The notes under the pieces are model-generated. The model was not told where the DNA came from. It searched no databases and saw only the letters and a list, made by a program, of their open reading frames with translations. A stretch of 64,000 nt of DNA. Origin: Prauserella marina (GTDB lineage: Bacteria; Actinomycetota; Actinomycetes; Mycobacteriales; Pseudonocardiaceae). Shown one piece after another: positions 51,413-59,226 of the stretch (the first letter of the stretch is position 1; every line of letters begins with the position of its first letter). Location: contig NZ_CP016353.1 of the NCBI RefSeq assembly GCF_002240355.1, forward strand, positions 4,018,501 through 4,082,500, in the 5' to 3' direction. The position numbers and the translations under genes were made by a program.

Positions 51413-51519
51413 CGGGGCGGCATCGGCGTCCGCGGGGAACGTGGTGGGCGCCCGATCGAGATGTGATGGTCCGGTGTACGCGGGACTCGCCGAGCGTGGC
51501 GAGTCCCGCGCCCTTGCGC

Positions 51520-51603
51520 GAGTCCCGCACTCAGGCCGCCGAGTCCCGCACTCAGGTCACCGAGATCCGCACTCAGGCCGCCGAGTTCTGCGCTCAGGCT
51601 GAC
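51520..51603. repeat. tandem 21-bp repeat array (four units)
   Basis: Units at 51520, 51541, 51562 and 51583. The best ones read GAGTCCCGCACTCAGG or GAGATCCGCACTCAGG plus five bases. Two degenerate units may flank it (51501 and 51604). Orientation is opposite to the array at 51810-51893, 200 bp away. Confidence 0.88.
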
Positions 51604-51809
51604 GTTTTCCGCTCAGGAGAGGGAAATCCGGGTACCTGCGCGGGGAGCGAGGTGCGAAGAGCGCGCCGCCTTGGTGGAATCCGTTACTACGTCGACCGGA
51701 AGCAACAACCCGCACCAACCACACCGGCGATGTCACTCCGAGCAGGTCGTCCGGAGCGATTGCGGCATGACGGTCCTCCTCGATGTCCCGGTTTTCGGCT
51801 TCCGAACAC

Positions 51810-51893
51810 GTATGCGGACCTCGCCGACCTGAATGCGGATCTCGCGCTCCTGAACGCGGACCTCGCCGACCCGAGTGCGGAACTCGATGGTCT
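51810..51893. repeat. tandem 21-bp repeat array (four units), inverted relative to 51520
   Basis: Units at 51810, 51831, 51852 and 51873 in perfect 21-bp register, with core (A/T)ATGCGGA(T/C)CTCG. In one frame they would read as A-D-L-x-x-L-N heptads, but the surrounding frame is not protein-like. Same family as 30110-30214. Confidence 0.85.
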
Positions 51894-52115
51894 GCCGGAA
51901 ACCGGCAAGCTGTCCCATGTGGAATCGCGCGGCGCCGCTTTCCCGCCTTCCAACGGGAATCCGGCACGGTACCTCGCGAAATCGATGGGCTCCCACGACA
52001 ATTCCCGGATGCTTCGCCACGCCGTGGCGGGTTTCGATTTTGAGACAGGCCACCGGCAGGCCAACGCCTATGCTGTCCCTCACGGCACGCAGCCGAGGGA
52101 GAGGCAGGAGGCCAC

Positions 52116-53960
52116 GTGGTGGACGTCGCGCCGGTGAGCGGGCGCACCGTTCGACCCGACGAGGACGGACTGGCGCGCACCCGCATCCAGTTCTTGACCT
52201 CGCACAGCGTCGAGCCCCACCGGGTCCGCGAGGCGATACTCGCCTCGTGGTGGCGTTCGGCCGAGTTCGAGGTGCCAGCCGACCGGATCGACCTGCCCTA
52301 CACCGGCGACCAAGACCTCGACACACCGCTGATCAGGGGCGCCGAACCGGTGTTGCGGCGGCTGGGCGACCAGCTCAAGGGCCAGCCCATCAGTCTCATC
52401 CTCACCGATCAGAGCGGTGTCGTGCTCACCCAGCGCACCGGGGACGGCGACCTGCGCTCACACCTGGAGTCGGTCGAGCTGGTCCCCGGATTCAGCTACG
52501 GCGAACGCTTCGTGGGCACCAACGGCATCGGCACCGCGCTCGAAGACGGCCAGCCGACCCACGTCTTCGGGCACGAGCACTACGCCGAGAACCTGGAAAA
52601 CCTCGCCTGCGCGGGAGTTCCGATCCAGCACCCCATCTCGGGAAAGACCATCGGCGCCGTCGACCTCACCTGCTGGCGGCGAAACGCGGGCGGGCTGCTC
52701 GTCGCGCTCGCGAGGACGGCGGCCGAACAGGTCAGGCAGGCGCTGCTCGCCCACAGCAACGTCCGCGAGCTGATGCTGTTCCAGTCCTATCTGCAAGCGT
52801 GCCGCCGCACGACGGGAATCGTGATGGCGTTCAACGACGACATCGTGATGATGAACGACCGCGCCCGCCAGCTTCTGCATCCGGCTGACCAGTCGCTGCT
52901 GCTGGCGAGGGCGAGTCAGGAACTGGCCGAGGAAAAACGGGCGACGACGACGGCGACGCTGTCGACGGGCACCAGGGTGCGGATGTACAGCAGAAGCGTG
53001 CCCGGCGCGCGGGAGGGGCAGGTCGCGGGCGGCGTGCTCAGCGTGCACCTCATCGACACCCGGCACGTCGACGGCGGACAGGACGACACCGGCGCCACCA
53101 CCACTCCGCCGCTGCCCATGTTCCTGCCGGGGGTCGTCGGCTCGGCCCCTTCCTGGTCGCGATGCGCGCACGAGGTCGACGCGACCCGCGCCAGGGGCGA
53201 ATGGCTCGCGCTCACCGGCGAGGACGGCTCCGGCAGGGCGACGCTCGCCGCCGGGGTGCACCAGCGACGCAACCCCTCCGGACGGTTGCGCGTACTGGAC
53301 GGCACGCACGCGGGCGCGAACTGGGCGGCGCTGTTGCGCCGCGAACTCGCCGACGAGGCGGTGGACGCCCTGCTGGTGCGCCAGGTCGACCGGCTCGACC
53401 CTGCCGCGCTGCGCGTGCTGACCGACGCGCTGCGCCAGGCGAAGGCCGGCTCGGGCGAGAGCGGCGCGACACCGTGGATCGCGGTCACGCTCATCCCGGA
53501 CGCCGAGACCGAGCCCGGCCTGGCCGAATTGATGGCGTTCTTCCCGCACAGCGTCGCGGTTCCCCCGTTGCGCAGGCACGTCGAAGACCTCGGCGAACTG
53601 GTTCCGCTGCTGCTGGGCAAGCTCTCTGCCGGTGGAAGGCTGCGCTGCTCTCCGGCCGCGCTGCACCTGCTGATGAGGGCGAGCTGGCCCGGCAACGTCA
53701 CGCAGCTTCACGAGGTGCTGCGCCAGGTCTCGAAACGCCGCCGCACCGGAACCATCCAGCCCGGCGATCTTCCGGCGGAGTATCAGACGATCACCCGGCG
53801 CCCGCTCAACCGCTTCGAAACCCTCGAAAGGGACGCGATCGTGCGCGGTCTCGACGAGGCCGACGGCAACAAGGCCCGCGCGGCGAAACTGCTCGGCATT
53901 TCGAGGGCGACGATCTACCGCAAGATCCACGAGTACGGGATCGTGGTCGCCTCGCGGTGA
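52116..53960 (+). CDS. AcoR/DhaR-like GAF-Fis transcriptional regulator with degenerate AAA+ domain
   Basis: A 614-residue regulator. Residues about 50-220 form a GAF-like sensor (S-Y-G-E-R-F-V-G-T-N-G-I-G-T-A and I-Q-H-P-I-S-G), 220-330 a PAS-like segment, 350-545 a remnant of the sigma-54 activator ATPase, and 565-610 a Fis-type helix (N-K-A-R-A-A-K-L-L-G-I-S-R-A-T-I-Y-R-K). Walker A reads G-E-D-G-S-G-R-A-T and the G-A-F-T-G-A loop that contacts sigma-54 is absent, fitting an actinomycete without sigma-54. It should act as a simple activator. GTG start 52116 with AGGAGG. Converges with a LacI gene. Confidence 0.9.
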   Translation: MVDVAPVSGRTVRPDEDGLARTRIQFLTSHSVEPHRVREAILASWWRSAEFEVPADRIDLPYTGDQDLDTPLIRGAEPVLRRLGDQLKGQPISLILTDQSGVVLTQRTGDGDLRSHLESVELVPGFSYGERFVGTNGIGTALEDGQPTHVFGHEHYAENLENLACAGVPIQHPISGKTIGAVDLTCWRRNAGGLLVALARTAAEQVRQALLAHSNVRELMLFQSYLQACRRTTGIVMAFNDDIVMMNDRARQLLHPADQSLLLARASQELAEEKRATTTATLSTGTRVRMYSRSVPGAREGQVAGGVLSVHLIDTRHVDGGQDDTGATTTPPLPMFLPGVVGSAPSWSRCAHEVDATRARGEWLALTGEDGSGRATLAAGVHQRRNPSGRLRVLDGTHAGANWAALLRRELADEAVDALLVRQVDRLDPAALRVLTDALRQAKAGSGESGATPWIAVTLIPDAETEPGLAELMAFFPHSVAVPPLRRHVEDLGELVPLLLGKLSAGGRLRCSPAALHLLMRASWPGNVTQLHEVLRQVSKRRRTGTIQPGDLPAEYQTITRRPLNRFETLERDAIVRGLDEADGNKARAAKLLGISRATIYRKIHEYGIVVASR

Positions 53961-53969
53961 GCGGCGCGC

Positions 53970-55028
53970 TCAGCTTTTGGCCGCACTCACCGAATCGCGA
54001 TGCCGGGGCTGCGGAGTCACGAGTGTCCGTTTGCTGCGCCGGTTGGTGTCCAGCGCTTTGCCGACCCGCTCGACGACCGCCTCGGCGACGATGTCGACGT
54101 CCCACCGGTAGGTCGACAGCGAAGGGGTGAGCAGCCGGGAGACGGGGTGATCGTCGAATCCCATGACGGAGAGATCATCCGGAATGCCGATGCCGAGATC
54201 GCGGGCGGCGTCGTAGACCCCGTACGCGATGGAGTCGGCGAGGCAGAACGCCGCCGTCGGCCGGGGCCGCTCGGCCAGCGCCGCGCGCGCGACCTCCGCG
54301 GCACCGGCGAGCGCGTTGGGGCACGTGCGCACGCGCAGGGTCACGTCGAGTTCCCTCGCCAGTTCCCGCACCAGCTTCTCGGCAGGCCGGTGCCGCCGCA
54401 GTTTCGGGCCCGGCGTGAGCACGAGTACCTCGGTGTGTCCTTCTCCTCGCAGTGTCTTCAGCGCGTCGGCGACGGCGAGTCCGTTGTCGAACACCACCTC
54501 CGCCGCCGTCGCGGCTCCCGGCAGTGGATCGCCGACGGCGACGAGCACGGTCCTGCGGGCCGCGTCGGCCCAGTGCGGCGACGCCGGATCGACGGGGATC
54601 GTCACCAGCGCGTCGACTCGCTGATCGAGCAGGTACTTGCTGAGTGAGACCTCGCGCTCGGGGTCGGCCGCCGCGTCGACGATCAGCGCGTTGCGCGTGC
54701 CCGCGAGAAACCGCCTGCCGAGGGTGCTGGCGAACCCCTGTTGCCACAGGTCCTCCAGTGAACTGCACAACACTCCGATGGTGCCGGTCCGGCCGCTGGC
54801 GAGGGCTCTCGCGATCGGGTCGGCCTCGTAGCCGAGGCGGTCCGCGGCCTCCCTGACCCGCCGCTGAGTCTCCGGCGGTACTTGCAGGCCACGCAGGGCA
54901 TAGGAGACAGCGGCGGACGACAGTCCTGTCTCCTCCGCGATGTCCTTGATCGTGGGGCGTTTGCGGCGCTGCGGCACCCGGGCAGCGTAACCCGCCGACG
55001 GCGAGCCCGTCGGCGAGCCCGTTGACAT
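53970..55028 (-). CDS. LacI-family transcriptional regulator
   Basis: A 352-residue LacI protein. The helix-turn-helix begins near residue 25 (T-I-K-D-I-A-E-E-T-G-L-S-S-A-A-V-S-Y-A-L-R-G) and is followed by a sugar-binding-like domain with D-D-L-S-V-M-G-F-D-D-H-P near residue 285. The ATG at 55028 gives a 17-residue extension before the usual start; GTG 54977 is an alternative. It is divergent from the amidohydrolase-dioxygenase pair, and tandem operators lie between them, so it likely represses that pair. Confidence 0.9.
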   Translation of the reverse strand: MSTGSPTGSPSAGYAARVPQRRKRPTIKDIAEETGLSSAAVSYALRGLQVPPETQRRVREAADRLGYEADPIARALASGRTGTIGVLCSSLEDLWQQGFASTLGRRFLAGTRNALIVDAAADPEREVSLSKYLLDQRVDALVTIPVDPASPHWADAARRTVLVAVGDPLPGAATAAEVVFDNGLAVADALKTLRGEGHTEVLVLTPGPKLRRHRPAEKLVRELARELDVTLRVRTCPNALAGAAEVARAALAERPRPTAAFCLADSIAYGVYDAARDLGIGIPDDLSVMGFDDHPVSRLLTPSLSTYRWDVDIVAEAVVERVGKALDTNRRSKRTLVTPQPRHRDSVSAAKS

Positions 55029-55041
55029 CCGCGCCGCTTAC

Positions 55042-55075
55042 CCGCTTCACTGAAGCGGTTCACTGAACCGCTTCA
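55042..55075. promoter_or_regulatory. two back-to-back LacI operators and a half site
   Basis: TGAAGCGGTTCA (55051-55062) and TGAACCGCTTCA (55064-55075) are exact reverse complements separated by one base, giving a 25-bp palindrome. CCGCTTCA (55042-55049) adds a further inverted half. The TGAA-N4-TTCA frame with central CG is typical for LacI proteins. TTGACA at 55022-55027 could be the -35 box of the rightward genes, so the operators would lie over the start site. Confidence 0.75.
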
Positions 55076-55099
55076 CCTCGACACTCCAAGGAGTTCTGC

Positions 55100-55999
55100 T
55101 TGCTCGACCCCGCGATCGACGTGCACCAGCATCTGTGGCCACCCGAGTTCATCTCCGCGTTGCGGCGACGACGCGAGCCGCCGATGCTGGCAGGCTGGAC
55201 CCTCCACCTGACGGGAGAGCCGCCCTACCAGGTCGACCCGGCCGACCACGATCCGGCGCAGCGCGTGAAGCGCGAGCGGGAGGACGCCGACCGGGTGCTC
55301 GTGTCGTTGTCGAGCCCGCTCGGCATCGAATGGCTGCCGGCCGCCCAGGCCGCTCCGCTGCTCGACGCGTGGCACGACGGCGCGCTCGCTCTCCCAGAGC
55401 CGTTCGGCGCTTGGGCGGCCACGTCGATGACCGAACCCGATCCTCGGCACGTCGCCGCCGCGCTCGACCGAGGCTGCGCCGGTCTCCAGATCCCCGCCGA
55501 CGCCATGGCGACTCCCTCGGCGCTGGAACGCGTCGGCGAACTGCTCGCCGAGTGCGAGCGGCGCGACCGTCCCGTGCTCGTCCACCCGGGAGGCGCGGCA
55601 CCGCCTCCGGGAAAGGTCCCCGGCTGGTGGGCCCCTGTCGTCGACTACGTCGCCCAGCAGCAGGCGGCGTGGTGGTCGTGGCACGCGGCTGGAAGGACCT
55701 CGTTCCCGAGGTTGCGGATCTGCTTCGCCGCGGGAGCCGGTCTCGCGCCGGTGCATCACGAACGCCTCACCGCGCGCGGTGGTGACTTCGAGAAGATCGA
55801 CCCCAGCACGTTCGTCGACATCTCCTCCTACGGTCCCCGCGCGATCGACGCGCTCGTGCGCGTGCTCGGCATCGACCCCGTCGTACTCGGCAGCGATCGT
55901 CCCTACGCCGAGGCTCGCGATCCGGAACTCGGTGAGGCCGCGTGGCAGGCGATCCGCCGCGCCAACCCTCGCCGCCTACTCGAAGGAGGAACACCATGA
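55100..55999 (+). CDS. metal-dependent amidohydrolase-family protein
   Basis: A 299-residue TIM-barrel hydrolase of the amidohydrolase-2 family (ACMSD-like). It begins I-D-V-H-Q-H-L-W-P with the metal-binding H-x-H, has V-L-V-H-P-G-G near residue 158 for the third His, and S-D-R-P-Y-A near 272 for the final Asp. The TTG start at 55100 is supported by AAGGAG six bases upstream. It is coupled by ATGA overlap to the dioxygenase-like gene and controlled by the operators upstream. The substrate is unknown; decarboxylase or hydrolase activity are both possible. Confidence 0.87.
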   Translation: MLDPAIDVHQHLWPPEFISALRRRREPPMLAGWTLHLTGEPPYQVDPADHDPAQRVKREREDADRVLVSLSSPLGIEWLPAAQAAPLLDAWHDGALALPEPFGAWAATSMTEPDPRHVAAALDRGCAGLQIPADAMATPSALERVGELLAECERRDRPVLVHPGGAAPPPGKVPGWWAPVVDYVAQQQAAWWSWHAAGRTSFPRLRICFAAGAGLAPVHHERLTARGGDFEKIDPSTFVDISSYGPRAIDALVRVLGIDPVVLGSDRPYAEARDPELGEAAWQAIRRANPRRLLEGGTP

Positions 56000-56580
56000 C
56001 CGTGACCCGGCTACAGCAGGATGGCGCCTCGCGTGCCGTCGTGCCCGCGAGGCTGGCGAGCCCGCTCGCCGCGTGCCCTGAGGGGCTCACGCTCTCGACG
56101 CTGCCGGGAAGGGACCTCGACGAGGCCGAACTGCGCAGCCTCGCCGCGACGCTGGCGAGCACACCGGAGGTGTGGCGGCCACACGTCGCCTTCAGCGACG
56201 ACCAGCGGCACTACGTCTCGCTGCACAGGGACGCGCACGTCGACGTCTGGGTGCTGTGCTGGACTCCCGACAACGACACCGGCTGGCACGACCACGAGAT
56301 CTCCTCCGGCGCGGTCGCGGTCACCGAGGGCGAACTCGTCGAGCACAACCTCACGGTGTTCCTGCCCAACATGGAAACGCGGATCTCGGCGGGGAACGTG
56401 TTCAGCTTCGGTCCCGATCACATCCACCGGCTGACCGGGCACGCGCGGCGCAGCGTCTCGGTGCACACGTACTCGCCGCCGCTGTGGCGCATGGGCCAGT
56501 ACGCGATCGGCGAAGGAGGCGTGCTGCGACGGGTGTCGCTGTCCTACGCCGACGAACTGCGCCCGCTCGACAAGAACTGA
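55996..56580 (+). CDS. cysteine-dioxygenase-family thiol dioxygenase
   Basis: A 194-residue cupin of the cysteine dioxygenase family, which oxidises a thiol to a sulfinic acid with non-heme iron. The three-His iron site is W-H-D-H-E-I-S-S-G near residue 98 and D-H-I-H-R-L near residue 138, and V-H-T-Y-S-P-P provides the Tyr often present near the iron. Cysteine is the default substrate, but the family also takes 3-mercaptopropionate and other thiols. Start ATG overlaps the amidohydrolase stop. The gene converges on the HAL-like lyase 29 bp away. Confidence 0.88.
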   Translation: MTVTRLQQDGASRAVVPARLASPLAACPEGLTLSTLPGRDLDEAELRSLAATLASTPEVWRPHVAFSDDQRHYVSLHRDAHVDVWVLCWTPDNDTGWHDHEISSGAVAVTEGELVEHNLTVFLPNMETRISAGNVFSFGPDHIHRLTGHARRSVSVHTYSPPLWRMGQYAIGEGGVLRRVSLSYADELRPLDKN

Positions 56581-56609
56581 GCCCGGGCGGCCGATAGTTC
56601 CACAGTGGA

Positions 56610-58133
56610 TTATCGAGCGAGCGTGGCCGCGATGGGGTCGAGCAACGCATCCGCCCGCTCGACGTCGGCCGAAAGCGGCCGGTCCTCGACATCGGTGTCG
56701 AGCATCCGGTCGGCCAGTTCGAACGCCTCGCGCACCGGCTGAGCGGAATCGGGCCCTCCACCCCTCAGCCGGTGCGCCCTCACCGCGGCGACCAGTTCAC
56801 ACGCGAGCACCAGCCGGTAGGACGTCGCGGCCCGCAGTGACTGCCGGGCCGCCTGCGAGGCGAAGCTCGCGTGCTCCTCGATCCCGCGAGAGAGCACGAT
56901 GTGCCCGAGGGTCGCCGGAAACGCCGCCGCCCGCAGTTCGGCCAATGCGGAACCGGCTCCGTACTCCAGCAGCATCACCCCCGAACTCGCCGGCGGCCCC
57001 GCCGCGAGGAACGGCCGCAACCCGGTCATCTCGGGGTCGGTGAGCATCGACAACCGCGCCGCGCACAACTGGGCGGTGCCCAGCAGGGCCAGCCGCAACC
57101 GGTCGAGCGCGAGCGCGAGCTGCGCGGTGTGGAAGCCGCCGTGGTGGCGGACCTTGGCAGGCCCGCCGGGGGCGGGAACGATCAGCGGATTCTCGTTGGC
57201 CGCGTTGAGTTCGGCCGCGAGTACCGATTCGACGTCGGTGAGCGCGTCGAGCGCGGGACCGTGCACCTGGGGAAGGCAGCGCAGCCCGAACGGATCCTGC
57301 AACCGGCGGCCCTGCGCGGGTTCCGCGCCGAGCAGGCGCAACATCTCGACGGCGACGAGCGCGGCACCCGCCTGCGGCACGTGGTGGGTTTCCGGCGCGT
57401 ACGCCTCCGTCGAACCGTCCACCGCGCCGAGGGTCAGTGCCGCGACCGGGATCGTCGCGCGAAGCGCGCCCCTCACGGCACCGACGGCCAGTGCCGCCTG
57501 CGCGATCGTCAGCGCGTTGCTGCTCATGAGGGCGAGCGCGTCGCCGTCCTCGATGAGGATCGGCGGAGGCGGAGCTCCTTCCCCCAGCCACGCCCCCTCA
57601 CCGGCGAAGGCCAGCCCGGCTTCGGCGAGCGGGCCGAGGTCACCCGTTCCCACCGCGCCGTGCTCGTGCACGGCCGGATACCCGCCGCCGTTGAGTACGG
57701 CCACCATCGTTTCCGCGATGACCGGAGCAAGGCCCGCGCCGCCGCGCAGCAACTGGTTGGCCCTGACGGCGAGCATCGCGCGCACCTGACGGCGCGGCAG
57801 CAACTCGCCGATGCCGCTGCCGTGGCTGCGCAGCAGCCGCAGTCCGTGTGCCCCGGCCGACTCCGATCCGGCCACGACTTCGTAACGGTTCGCGCCTACG
57901 CCGGTGGTCCTGCCGTACACCGGCCGCAGGGTCACGACCTCACGCGCGGCCAGCCACGACCTGTGCAACCGGTCGCGCCCTTCCTCCGACATGCCGACGG
58001 ACACCTCACCGTCGGCGACGCGGACGACATCGTCGACCGTCAGTGCCGTTCCGTCCAGCAGGACGCTCGGCCGTCCCCCGCCGTCTCCCCTGCCACCGCC
58101 GACCGCGGGGGCCATGCCGTGCACCGTCGTCAT
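56610..58133 (-). CDS. histidine-ammonia-lyase-family lyase lacking the MIO motif
   Basis: A 507-residue protein with the full HAL/PAL fold pattern: catalytic Tyr in V-Y-G-R-T-T-G-V-G, R-S-H-G-x-G, S-S-N-A-L, the Q-D-P-F-G-L-R-C-L-P-Q-V-H-G block, N-E-N-P-L-I and the C-terminal E-E-H-A-S. Where active ammonia lyases have G-x-V-G-A-S-G-D-L-x-P-L, this one reads G-A-V-G-T-G-D-L-G-P-L: the Ala-Ser-Gly that cyclises to MIO is missing and one residue is deleted. It therefore cannot be an ordinary histidine lyase. Ergothionase, which removes trimethylamine from ergothioneine, is a MIO-independent HAL relative as I recall, so a similar elimination is suggested. ATG 58133 is chosen for GGGAGG upstream. 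Confidence 0.85.
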   Translation of the reverse strand: MTTVHGMAPAVGGGRGDGGGRPSVLLDGTALTVDDVVRVADGEVSVGMSEEGRDRLHRSWLAAREVVTLRPVYGRTTGVGANRYEVVAGSESAGAHGLRLLRSHGSGIGELLPRRQVRAMLAVRANQLLRGGAGLAPVIAETMVAVLNGGGYPAVHEHGAVGTGDLGPLAEAGLAFAGEGAWLGEGAPPPPILIEDGDALALMSSNALTIAQAALAVGAVRGALRATIPVAALTLGAVDGSTEAYAPETHHVPQAGAALVAVEMLRLLGAEPAQGRRLQDPFGLRCLPQVHGPALDALTDVESVLAAELNAANENPLIVPAPGGPAKVRHHGGFHTAQLALALDRLRLALLGTAQLCAARLSMLTDPEMTGLRPFLAAGPPASSGVMLLEYGAGSALAELRAAAFPATLGHIVLSRGIEEHASFASQAARQSLRAATSYRLVLACELVAAVRAHRLRGGGPDSAQPVREAFELADRMLDTDVEDRPLSADVERADALLDPIAATLAR

Positions 58134-58283
58134 CCGGCCTCCCATTCAGCACGATCCGCCCGTAACACCGCGACAACCTGCCCTCGCGCGGGCGGCTTAC
58201 TTGACTTCCATTCACTACTCCATGACTCTGCATGGCGATATTCGACTTTGGCAAGAGGATGTGCGGCCCCGTGGTGAACCGTC

Positions 58284-59129
58284 GTGACTAGCGCATCGGA
58301 AAGACTGCTCAGCCTGTTCGAGGGGCGCAGACTGTCACCGGCACAGCGGCGAATAGCGCAGTTCCTTCTGGATCATGTGGCCGAAGCCGCGTTCCTCTCC
58401 TCGGTCGCACTCGCCGAACGAGCGGGCGTCAGCCAGCCCTCGGTGACCCGCTTCGCCACCGCGCTCGGATTCGCCGGGTATCCCGAACTCCGGGATGCCT
58501 TGCGCCCGATCGCGCTCGGTGCCATTCAGGAAACCGAGGAAGACGTACGCCGCAACGAATTCCAGGCCGCCGTCGACGCCGAACTGGGGAACCTGCAAGC
58601 CTTGCGCGCCATGCTCGCCGATCCGTTGCCGCTCGTGCGGCTCGGAAAGGACCTCGCCTCGTCGCTGCCGCTGGCCGTCATGGGACTGCGGGTGTCGGCC
58701 GCGCTCGCCCGCTACTTCGCCTTCGCCGCGCACCGTATTCATCCCGACGTCCGGCTGATCACCGAAGGCGGCAGCGCGGCACACGAGGGCGTCCTGCACA
58801 CGAAGCAGGCCGGTGGCCGGTGGCTGCTCGCCTTCGTTTTACCCCGCTACGCCGGTGAAGCCCTCGATACCTTGCGTACAGCGAAGGAACTCGGCCTGCG
58901 CACCGCGGTGATCACGGATGTGCCGCTTGTCATGTTCGGCGAACTCGCTGACGTTCTGCTCGCCGCGGGCGTTAGTGTTCGTCCGGTGTTCGATTCGCAC
59001 GCGGCGCCTATGACGCTGGCCGCGGTCATCCTGCAAGCCATGGCCGATGCCGAGCCGGGGCGAACCCAGCGCAGGCTGGAGGAACACGACTCCATTTCCC
59101 AGCGGCGGGGGTTCTTCGCCACGGGTTGA
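58284..59129 (+). CDS. RpiR/MurR-family transcriptional regulator
   Basis: A 281-residue regulator with an N-terminal RpiR helix-turn-helix (L-S-P-A-Q-R-R-I-A-Q-F-L-L, A-E-R-A-G-V-S-Q-P-S-V-T-R-F-A) and a SIS domain from about residue 115. SIS domains usually bind phosphosugars, but in actinobacteria related regulators serve amino-acid and amine catabolic genes. GTG start at 58284. It is divergent from the HAL-like gene (150-bp gap) and precedes the betaine-type ABC transporter by 97 bp, so it probably controls both. Confidence 0.9.
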   Translation: MTSASERLLSLFEGRRLSPAQRRIAQFLLDHVAEAAFLSSVALAERAGVSQPSVTRFATALGFAGYPELRDALRPIALGAIQETEEDVRRNEFQAAVDAELGNLQALRAMLADPLPLVRLGKDLASSLPLAVMGLRVSAALARYFAFAAHRIHPDVRLITEGGSAAHEGVLHTKQAGGRWLLAFVLPRYAGEALDTLRTAKELGLRTAVITDVPLVMFGELADVLLAAGVSVRPVFDSHAAPMTLAAVILQAMADAEPGRTQRRLEEHDSISQRRGFFATG

Positions 59130-59134
59130 CCGCC

Positions 59135-59163
59135 TTGACTTTCATAGCCGAGGGAACAAGTAT
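59135..59163 (+). promoter_or_regulatory. candidate promoter of the ABC transporter operon
   Basis: TTGACT (59135-59140), 17-bp spacer, AAGTAT (59158-59163), about 64 bp before the GTG start of the ATPase gene. The -10 box overlaps TATGCAACTTC, an AT-rich stretch out of keeping with the surroundings that may be a regulator site. Confidence 0.5.
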
Positions 59164-59226
59164 GCAACTTCTTATTCATCGCCGGCCACGGTCGCATGGT
59201 GAGCAATCGCGGAGAGAAGGAGCGCC

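Larger units (their letters stand above)
51247..52115. other. 869-bp noncoding region with several repeat arrays
   Basis: No credible protein is encoded here. From left to right it holds degenerate GTGGTGACCGGGG-like repeats (51256-51330), a 20-bp direct repeat (51373-51412), one 21-bp tandem array (51520-51603) and a second array of the same family in opposite orientation (51810-51893). The promoter of the AcoR-like regulator should lie in the last 200 bp. Confidence 0.7.

Noticed and set aside
51520-51893. Possible CRISPR array
   Set aside because: Units are contiguous 21-mers without unique spacers, and no cas gene is present.
51298-52137. 279-codon frame across the repeat-rich gap
   Set aside because: Low-complexity translation of DNA repeats, no domain and no conserved motif, ending inside the start of the AcoR-like gene.
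52116-53960. Sigma-54 enhancer-binding protein
   Set aside because: The G-A-F-T-G-A loop is absent and Walker A is degenerate, so true sigma-54 activation is not supported.
56610-58133. Ordinary histidine ammonia-lyase (HutH)
   Set aside because: The Ala-Ser-Gly motif needed for MIO is deleted, and no other hut genes are nearby.
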